64,000 nucleotides of DNA. Source: Chitinophaga varians (lineage in GTDB: Bacteria; Bacteroidota; Bacteroidia; Chitinophagales; Chitinophagaceae). Positions within the stretch are counted from its first letter, which is position 1. Every line of letters begins with the position of its first letter. The stretch lies in assembly GCF_012641275.1 (NCBI RefSeq), contig NZ_JABAIA010000004.1:496001-560000 (forward strand), given 5' to 3'. Of this stretch, positions 57,126 through 62,730 are shown one piece after another. The translations under genes and the position numbers were made by a program. The notes below the pieces were generated by a model. That model was not told the DNA's origin. It did no database searches and was given only the letters and a program-made list of their open reading frames with translations.

Positions 57126-58097
57126 ATGTCCTCTATTCACGCTATTGAGTTTGTTATTGCCAACGCCCCTAATATCCGTGTTGTCCCGTCAAGTGTTATT
57201 CCAGAGGAATACAGGCAATACGTACATGATTTCGCCAGTCCATATTTTTTAAAGTCTTCCAAAGTTGATATTCTTTTGCACAGGTATGAAACATCGATGA
57301 TCAATGTGATTTTCTTTGTTAAGGAAAAAACTATTGTTGAAACACAGGTGAAGCGTGCATTTCACGTGTGTTCATGTATGTTGCAGGGGACTGCCGAAGT
57401 ATTTGTTAAGGATATCGGGAAGGTGATTTTTTATCAGGGACAGTTCAGTCTTTTGGAAGTGAAGCCGGATAAGTTGTTGTTGTATTTTGAACCAGGGACT
57501 TATGAGTGGCACGGGATCAATTTTTCCATAAAACAAATTAATGACCTGGCAGGGGTATCTCCCATGATGAATAAATGGATGGCTATCGCAGACGGGGTTA
57601 AGTCGATGGTTGTTAGTAAACATGCTGGCGTGATCCAGGAAGGCCTCGGAGGGCGGTTTAGAGAGTTGAAGAAAATGAATGTGCTAGACAAGCTAAAGTC
57701 CACCTGGACCCAGAATAAAATATTCGAGGTGCTGATTCTGATCGTTACCTATTTTGAAGGTGAGCAAAGTCCGGACACAGAGAATAACGATTTTATGCTG
57801 TTCGCCGGCATTAAGTCCTATATTGATCAAAATCTTGATATCCCTCATACTATTGGTGAATTGGCCCACATGTATAATATCAGTGAGTCCAGGATTAAGA
57901 AAGGTTTCTCCAGGTATTATCAAATACCGATCAGCAAGTATCTTGTTAAACAAAGAATGGAAACTGCAGAACGGCTAATCAGAGAGTCCGAGTTGAGCCT
58001 GAATAAGATAGCCTACATGCTGGGATATGGTTACCCGGCTAATTTTACAAGAGAGTACAAGAAATATCATGGCAAGCTTCCGGGTGCTACCCGTTAA
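57126..58097 (+). CDS. AraC-family transcriptional regulator of the peptide/kinase locus
   Basis: A 323-residue protein. Residues ~1-210 form a sensor domain homologous to the HTH-less protein encoded divergently at 56293-56916. Residues ~225-320 are the AraC DNA-binding domain: IPHTIGELAHMYNISESRIKKGFSRYY, LSLNKIAYMLGYGYPANFTREYKKYHG and KLPGATR. The codon use is A/T-rich, like the genes that follow. It is upstream of the LanKC-like kinase gene on the same strand with a 386-bp gap holding a pair of direct repeats, so control of the kinase and peptide genes is plausible. The signal is unknown. Confidence 0.85.
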   Translation: MSSIHAIEFVIANAPNIRVVPSSVIPEEYRQYVHDFASPYFLKSSKVDILLHRYETSMINVIFFVKEKTIVETQVKRAFHVCSCMLQGTAEVFVKDIGKVIFYQGQFSLLEVKPDKLLLYFEPGTYEWHGINFSIKQINDLAGVSPMMNKWMAIADGVKSMVVSKHAGVIQEGLGGRFRELKKMNVLDKLKSTWTQNKIFEVLILIVTYFEGEQSPDTENNDFMLFAGIKSYIDQNLDIPHTIGELAHMYNISESRIKKGFSRYYQIPISKYLVKQRMETAERLIRESELSLNKIAYMLGYGYPANFTREYKKYHGKLPGATR

Positions 58098-58483
58098 GCT
58101 TCCAATGTTAACTTTTCCAAAATGACTAAAATGATAAGGTACCATTTCCAAAATGAATATTTTGTTATTTTTTTATTAAGGAACTTTATATCGTTAACGT
58201 TATCTCCGGAAAACATCAGAAAGCCCGACAAGAAGAACCTGACAACATTATCAAAATAACCGTTTGCATTTTTCGGAGAATAGTACCATTAAAGACATGA
58301 TCCAATAATCAGGATGAAAATGCGGAGAACAAATACCTGAAAAGATCTCCTGATCTTTACAGGTTTGCTATGCCAATGGATGCATCAAGTAGTCCTTGAT
58401 AAGCGATATTTAATAACTATGCCTGAATAAGACATGCCATATGTATGCATGGCAGTGGCCTTGTATTGCATAAAAGATTCAAT
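58098..58483. other. A/T-rich intergenic region with repeats and a hairpin upstream of the kinase gene
   Basis: The 386 bp hold no convincing gene. They contain a pair of direct repeats (58114-58125 and 58145-58156) and a hairpin at 58336-58363. In that hairpin CCTG-A-AAAGATC pairs with GATCTTT-A-CAGG around TCCT, with one mismatched pair. A TGCCA/TGGCA inverted repeat (58435-58454) overlaps an alternative ATG at 58445. No promoter matching TTTG-N19-TAnnTTTG is clear. It probably contains the control elements of the kinase-peptide genes. Confidence 0.6.
58114..58156. repeat. Two direct repeats TTTCCAAAATGA spaced 31 bp
   Basis: Identical 12-mers at 58114-58125 and 58145-58156, spaced 31 bp start to start (about three helical turns), between an AraC gene and the kinase gene. 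Tandem sites on one face of DNA are what AraC-type proteins bind, so they may be operator half-sites. Confidence 0.55.
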
Positions 58484-59866
58484 ATGATAAACGAATTGAA
58501 GGAAACACACAACCAGAATGTTGATCAGCAAAATGGTTTCCACCACCTGCTTGATGAAATGAAGATACCGTACCGGGAGGATAACGACAGGTTAAATATA
58601 GGAGAGGTTACAAGCGATGCTGGTTGGGTGTTGTTTTTATCTGCAACTAACGATCTGATTGTTGATCTTATATTAAAAGTGTGTCCTGTTATTTATAAGG
58701 CAGGAGTACCCTTCAGCGTTGTAAAGTGTATGGAAATGGCGACGCAACGGAACGATTTCTGGTACGGAGCCAATGAAGTGGGAAAGATCGTTTCGATTTT
58801 TTCAATAGATGAGAAAACCACCACACAAATGGTACATCTGTTAAGCCCGCTGACGAATATGTTTTGGGGGCCGGAAGTAAACAGGTCAATACGCCTTGGA
58901 GAGATTATTTATGTTGCCAGAATTAACTATGTGAAACAACAGGATGAAAATGGAAATGTGATTCGGATTGCCAAAACTGAGAATCCGGATTTTAAGAATA
59001 TACCTTTTAAGGTTGATCGAAAATACCAGTATTGGAAGAGAAAACGATTGCTAAAGGGACGTTATGTTCCCCTCGTGATGATTAGTAGGTCGCCAAAAGG
59101 TGATTTGCTTAAAGCGGTTGACCTAAAAGGGTTAAGGTTCGGATGGTGCTTTATCAAAGAAGGGAAATATCATGTTTTTAATGATGGAAAAGGAAGGTAT
59201 ATAAAAGATCGATTACAATGGCAGGCAAAGGTGCTAAAAGAACTGCATGGAGAGGTGCCTGTGCCTGAGTTTATTGATTATTTTGAACGAGGAGAGGAAA
59301 GTTATCTGGTTATGGAATTTTTGGAAGGAGTAGACTTGCATCGAAGAATAGAAGCGATATATAAGAATTGTCTATGGGAGGATTTGCCTGCTGAATCAAA
59401 ATCTTTGTTGTTCAACTATTTTCTGATGGTGTTGTTCATTATCGACAGACTTCATCAGCTGGGATATGTTCACAGAGATGCGACAGCGACCAATTTTATG
59501 GTTCTTGCATCTGGCGAAATATATGCTATAGACCTAGAGCTTGCATATAATTTACATACGAATGAACCCAACCCGCCATACACATTGGGGGTCTTTGGTT
59601 ATGCTTCACCACAACAGTTAAAGGTGATGACGCCAACAATCAAAGAAGATGTCTATTCAATGGGGGCGTTATTGCTACACATTTTAACTGGCAAACATCC
59701 TTCTTGTTTTGTTAACAGGGAAAGCGTAGTGGATACTGAGGAAATAACCCAAAATGTTCATTCGGATATATTAAGAAACATTATACTGAGATGTCTGGAC
59801 CTAGATCCGGATAAGCGGCCGGATATTGTGGAGGTAAGAGCTGCAGTAGAAATATTCATTAGCTAA
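58484..59866 (+). CDS. LanKC/RamC-like protein: lyase-like N-terminal region plus Ser/Thr kinase domain, no cyclase
   Basis: A 460-residue protein from ATG 58484, preceded by an A-rich stretch; an ATG at 58445 would add 13 residues. Residues ~47-150 resemble the N-terminal region of class III lanthipeptide synthetases: GWVLFLSATND, VCPVIYKAGVPFSVVK, GKIVSIFSIDEKTTTQMVHLL, and FWGPEVNRSIRLGEIIYVARI. The kinase domain has Lys225 (WCFIKEGK), H330-R-D332-ATATN337, the D350-L-E metal motif (DLE/DFE is usual in these proteins, not DFG), GYASP, and a late KRPD Arg. Full LanKC proteins have a LanC-type cyclase of ~400 residues after the kinase, which is absent. Expected: phosphorylation of peptide Ser/Thr. 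The MauE-like gene starts 10 bp downstream. Confidence 0.8.
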   Translation: MINELKETHNQNVDQQNGFHHLLDEMKIPYREDNDRLNIGEVTSDAGWVLFLSATNDLIVDLILKVCPVIYKAGVPFSVVKCMEMATQRNDFWYGANEVGKIVSIFSIDEKTTTQMVHLLSPLTNMFWGPEVNRSIRLGEIIYVARINYVKQQDENGNVIRIAKTENPDFKNIPFKVDRKYQYWKRKRLLKGRYVPLVMISRSPKGDLLKAVDLKGLRFGWCFIKEGKYHVFNDGKGRYIKDRLQWQAKVLKELHGEVPVPEFIDYFERGEESYLVMEFLEGVDLHRRIEAIYKNCLWEDLPAESKSLLFNYFLMVLFIIDRLHQLGYVHRDATATNFMVLASGEIYAIDLELAYNLHTNEPNPPYTLGVFGYASPQQLKVMTPTIKEDVYSMGALLLHILTGKHPSCFVNRESVVDTEEITQNVHSDILRNIILRCLDLDPDKRPDIVEVRAAVEIFIS

Positions 59867-59876
59867 AAAAAGGAAT

Positions 59877-60305
59877 ATGAAGAGACAATCGTTGTTAGAA
59901 GTTGCTGCATTAGCTTATATTTTGATGTTTTCCTATGCTGCAGCAAGCAAGTTGTTCGACGTGAAATTATTTACCAGACAATTGAGATTGCAACCTTTTA
60001 ATCTTTCCTGGGTGCCTTTCATGGTATGGGCAATACCTACTGTAGAGCTATTGGTTGTATTGTTGCTAATACTTCCCAAATACAGATTGAAAGGTTTATA
60101 TGCGGCTATTGGTTTGATGATTGTGTTCACTGCATACATATTGGTCGCTAAATCAGGAGTGTTTAAGTATATTCCGTGTAGTTGTGGCGGTGTTATCAGT
60201 AAGCTGACATGGACACAGCATTTGTGGTTTAACCTGATATTTTTGATAATTGGGTTGTTGCCTTTTATTATTCCCGCAAGTAGAAGATGGTTCAAGCTTA
60301 GTTAA
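59877..60305 (+). CDS. MauE/DoxX-type redox-associated membrane protein
   Basis: A 142-residue protein with four predicted membrane helices (residues ~7-27, 45-66, 73-92, 115-135). The layout is that of MauE/DoxX-type proteins, with SYAAASKLFDVKLFTRQLRLQP after helix 1 and a Cys pair C101-S-C103-GG before helix 4. Members of this group are thought to support disulfide formation or electron delivery across the inner membrane, as MauE does for methylamine dehydrogenase maturation. It is 10 bp after the kinase gene and 88 bp before the first exported peptide gene. It may therefore act on the Cys of those peptides or on the thioredoxin protein at 61414. Confidence 0.82.
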   Translation: MKRQSLLEVAALAYILMFSYAAASKLFDVKLFTRQLRLQPFNLSWVPFMVWAIPTVELLVVLLLILPKYRLKGLYAAIGLMIVFTAYILVAKSGVFKYIPCSCGGVISKLTWTQHLWFNLIFLIIGLLPFIIPASRRWFKLS

Positions 60306-60323
60306 GATACTTATGCGCATAGT

Positions 60324-60358
60324 ACAGGAGTTAGCCGTCCTGTTTAGTTGAAACGGCT
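60324..60358 (+). promoter_or_regulatory. Two overlapping, mutually exclusive hairpins before the first peptide gene
   Basis: ACAGGA/TCCTGT (60324-60329 and 60338-60343) and AGCCGT/ACGGCT (60333-60338 and 60353-60358) share bases, so only one can form at a time. This could be a simple attenuator or RNA-processing site separating the membrane-gene mRNA from the peptide mRNA. It is a low-confidence reading by eye. Confidence 0.35.
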
Positions 60359-60392
60359 GAAATTTACATAATAACCTTTAAAAATCAGATTT

Positions 60393-60653
60393 ATGAAAAA
60401 GATTCAAGTTGCTTTTGCTGCTCTTGCAGCCGTTGCAGGTATTGGTGGTGCCTATGCTGCAACTCATCAGGAAACTGAAAGAAGGTTTGCTCAGACTTAC
60501 AACTGGTACACTCCATCTGGTAAACTGTTGACTGCCCATGCAACTATTGGTGCAGCACAAGTTGCTGGTGGTTGCGGTGCTCCTGCTCAGATAACCTGTC
60601 TACGTGGTACTCACGCCGGTTTGTCTAATTTTACTCTGTTCAAACCATTGTGA
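60393..60653 (+). CDS. Exported small Cys-pair protein, paralogue 1 (DUF6520-like)
   Basis: An 86-residue protein. The N-terminal leader is strongly hydrophobic and ends GIGGAYA, a good Sec signal peptide (cleavage after AYA), although the GG also resembles a double-glycine site. The mature part of ~64 residues carries QTYNWYTPSGKLLTAHAT and two Cys, C61-X7-C69, within ITCLRGTHAG, and ends FTLFKPL. Paralogues at 60730 and 61065 share TYNWYxPxG, TCLRGT and the xTLF tail. Small exported Bacteroidota proteins named DUF6520 look similar; that match is from memory. The two Cys could form one disulfide. It may be a substrate for the kinase or redox proteins next to it. Confidence 0.75.
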   Translation: MKKIQVAFAALAAVAGIGGAYAATHQETERRFAQTYNWYTPSGKLLTAHATIGAAQVAGGCGAPAQITCLRGTHAGLSNFTLFKPL

Positions 60654-60661
60654 TCATATGG

Positions 60662-60698
60662 TGTACAAGGAGACGGCTACTTGCTGTCTCCTTGTACA
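60662..60698 (+). terminator. Hairpin after peptide gene 1
   Basis: Thirteen-base perfect arms (TGTACAAGGAGAC at 60662-60674, complement at 60686-60698) start a few bases after the stop codon. Only a short TTTA follows, so it may be a partial terminator or an mRNA-stabilising end. Confidence 0.55.
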
Positions 60699-60729
60699 TT
60701 TAGAATTACTGGACGTAAATGAGAAAGCC

Positions 60730-60981
60730 ATGAAAAAGGTCAGTGTTATATGTGCGACTTTGGGAGCGTTGATCGGAGTGGGAGGGGCTTATGCTAACGG
60801 ACATTCCGAGATTGAAAAGACAATTGGAGTTACCTACAATTGGTACCTTCCTTCCGGTGAGCTCGCCTTCATTGCCGTTGTTACAGTTGCAAAAGCGATC
60901 TGTCCTGCGGGAGTATTAAAAACCTGTCTGAGAGGTACGGCCACCGGAATGCAGTCCATTACATTATTTTGGGGACCCTAA
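60730..60981 (+). CDS. Exported small Cys-pair protein, paralogue 2
   Basis: An 83-residue protein from ATG 60730; the frame is open further upstream, but only from here is there a signal peptide. The leader KKVSVICATLGALIGVGGAYA matches those of paralogues 1 and 3, though with an extra Cys8. The mature part has VTYNWYLPSGELAF and C58-X7-C66 in KTCLRGTATG. The central part (IAVVTVAKAI) is more hydrophobic than in the others. The conserved Cys spacing despite divergence elsewhere argues that the Cys pair is functional. It diverges most of the three, and it lacks the His after RGT. Confidence 0.72.
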   Translation: MKKVSVICATLGALIGVGGAYANGHSEIEKTIGVTYNWYLPSGELAFIAVVTVAKAICPAGVLKTCLRGTATGMQSITLFWGP

Positions 60982-61064
60982 TATACAGGAGATCCTTGAT
61001 TCTGAGGTGTAGGGGCTCCTGATAAGTTATCGAAAATTATACAATAACTGTTAAAGTTAGAAAT

Positions 61065-61325
61065 TTGAAAAAGTTCAAGGCTGTAGTTACAGCTCTCGCT
61101 GCTATTGCCGGCATTGGAGGTGCCTATGCCGCAATGCACAAGGAAGGTGAATTCGGATTCCGACAGACTTACAACTGGTATGATCCGGACGGAAATTTAT
61201 TAACTGCGCATGCAACCGTTGGTGTTGCAATGGAAATTAGTGATTGTCATGGCGCTACTAACATAACTTGCCTTCGCGGTACTCATACGGATTTGGCACA
61301 CATAACACTATTTAAACATTATTGA
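61065..61325 (+). CDS. Exported small Cys-pair protein, paralogue 3
   Basis: An 86-residue protein that starts with TTG, because the Met codon of the M-K-K-x leader is replaced. Its leader (KKFKAVVTALAAIAGIGGAYA) and mature part (QTYNWYDPDGNLLTAHAT, C61-X7-C69 in NITCLRGTHTD, ending ITLFKHY) are close to paralogue 1. The upstream bases also echo those of paralogue 1 (ATAAC-N2-TTAAA), which points to tandem duplication including the leader region. A long hairpin follows. A TTG start would be expected to lower its translation relative to paralogue 1. Confidence 0.75.
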   Translation: MKKFKAVVTALAAIAGIGGAYAAMHKEGEFGFRQTYNWYDPDGNLLTAHATVGVAMEISDCHGATNITCLRGTHTDLAHITLFKHY

Positions 61326-61351
61326 AGTGATTGATCGTCCGAGAAAAAGTA

Positions 61352-61390
61352 CTTTACAAAAGGAGAAGGGAAAAAACTCCTTTTGTAAAG
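61352..61390. terminator. Long hairpin between peptide gene 3 and the convergent TlpA-like gene
   Basis: CTTTACAAAAGGAG (61352-61365) pairs perfectly with CTCCTTTTGTAAAG (61377-61390) around an 11-base A-rich loop. T and A runs are inside the arms. It lies between convergent genes ending at 61325 and 61414. Confidence 0.7.
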
Positions 61391-61413
61391 GGTATGCGTG
61401 CAATCTGAAATAG

Positions 61414-62688
61414 TTATATGTCTTGTAGTACCACTACGTTGGTATTTCTTATCTCGAGATTGATGTCAAAACCGTATTTGTTCAGACATTGTTTAAGATC
61501 TTTAAGATCCTTTGAATTGGGAATAGTGATATCCACTTTTCCGTCGTAGTTGGTTTCGTTAATGACATTATAGGGTAATTTTTTGAAAAAATTGTTTTGG
61601 ACTATGTAGTCTAACTTTATATTCTTAATTACGATGCTATCATTCACAATACTGTTGGACGGCTGGGCGTCTTCCTTTGCCCTAAAGACGCTTTCTGTTC
61701 CCTTTAATCTGGAGAGAACTAGGTAGGAGCTTTTTTCTTGTTGTATTGTACTTTTCATCTGGAAAAAGTAATCCAGCTCTTTTTGCATCATTTTTTTTAT
61801 TTTGCTTTCAGTGGTATCTTTAAGAAAGATTTCATAGCAGAATATATTCTTAAATGTTTTCTCGTTTGTAGCATATTTTAGAGAATCTTTCGGTGTCATA
61901 ACAATCTTCAATAATCCATAGCTGGGGACGGCGCTGTAGGCAATTTGATATAATTTTACTATGCTAGTATTTTGGCATACTATCCTTCTGGATCCCTCTT
62001 CTTTTTGGATCTTATGAATGGTCAGGCCCGGGACTTTGGGGTCTGCCGATCCTATCCATGAATAGTATAATTTCCGTTTTCCTGAACAGTATTTTTCGTC
62101 TGTGATAAATAAGGGTTGCCCTCCCAAAGCTCTTTCTTCATCCAGCATATCCTGTTTTTCAGGAAGATTTAACGGCTCGCCCCGTAGGAACCGATCAATA
62201 TTATCAGGAGTAACCCACTGATGACTGGTGATTGCCTGAACGATTCCCTTTTTGTCGATCCAGACTTCGTGCGGTTCTGAGTAATGGGGGAATAACTTAA
62301 ATAAGTCGGTTTTGCTGATGGCAGAGTGTACAATGGGTGCGTCGATGTTTTTGAATAGATTTTTCTTGCCCATAAAATTCCGTATTTCTTCTTCCTTATT
62401 CTTGCTGGCAAGTAGGATGTTAAATTGATTGTGGTAGGCCTTTTGAAGAGAGTCTAATTTGGGAATAAATTCATAACAGGGCGCGCAACCAATAAACCAG
62501 AAGTCGATTATAAGAGGCTTGTCGTTGAAGGCGGTAAGTAGTTCTGCATTAGGGGACTGTCTATTCAATATGGTTGTTAGTTTAATGTTAGGACATTTTT
62601 CACCTACATTGATTCTTTGAGCACTGGCGAAAAAATGTAACAGCAACGTGCCTGCTATAATGATGGGTAGTGATCGAAGCGATTTCAT
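61414..62688 (-). CDS. Exported TlpA-like thioredoxin protein with a C-terminal DUF3738-like region
   Basis: A 424-residue protein with a signal peptide (PIIIAGTLLLHFFASAQ). The thioredoxin/TlpA fold occupies residues ~25-165, with the active site C68-A-P-C71 in FWFIGCAPCYEFIPKLDSLQ. The C-terminal ~200 residues contain strands and helices ending KQCLNKYGFDINLEIRNTNVVVLQD, similar to the C-terminus of DUF3738 proteins. The family is common beside SusC/SusD genes in Chitinophaga-like bacteria, with no settled function. TlpA-like proteins pass or hold disulfides in the periplasm. It lies downstream of SusD on the same strand (42 bp) and converges on the Cys-pair peptide genes. Confidence 0.82.
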   Translation of the reverse strand: MKSLRSLPIIIAGTLLLHFFASAQRINVGEKCPNIKLTTILNRQSPNAELLTAFNDKPLIIDFWFIGCAPCYEFIPKLDSLQKAYHNQFNILLASKNKEEEIRNFMGKKNLFKNIDAPIVHSAISKTDLFKLFPHYSEPHEVWIDKKGIVQAITSHQWVTPDNIDRFLRGEPLNLPEKQDMLDEERALGGQPLFITDEKYCSGKRKLYYSWIGSADPKVPGLTIHKIQKEEGSRRIVCQNTSIVKLYQIAYSAVPSYGLLKIVMTPKDSLKYATNEKTFKNIFCYEIFLKDTTESKIKKMMQKELDYFFQMKSTIQQEKSSYLVLSRLKGTESVFRAKEDAQPSNSIVNDSIVIKNIKLDYIVQNNFFKKLPYNVINETNYDGKVDITIPNSKDLKDLKQCLNKYGFDINLEIRNTNVVVLQDI

Positions 62689-62730
62689 TTTTGAAGTTTG
62701 ACAAGTTTAAAATGTCAATAAACGAGTTCG

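Noticed and set aside
60604..60729. Upstream part of the frame containing peptide 2
   Set aside because: It overlaps the end of peptide gene 1 and a hairpin, and has no signal-like start; the paralogous leader begins at 60730.
60393..61325. Peptide genes as double-glycine-leader bacteriocins
   Set aside because: The leader is a hydrophobic Sec-type signal with AYA cleavage, and there is no C39-peptidase ABC exporter nearby, so the double-glycine reading was not preferred.
60393..61390. CRISPR-like or satellite repeat array
   Set aside because: The repetition is three diverged coding copies of about 250-330 bp, not short identical repeats with spacers.
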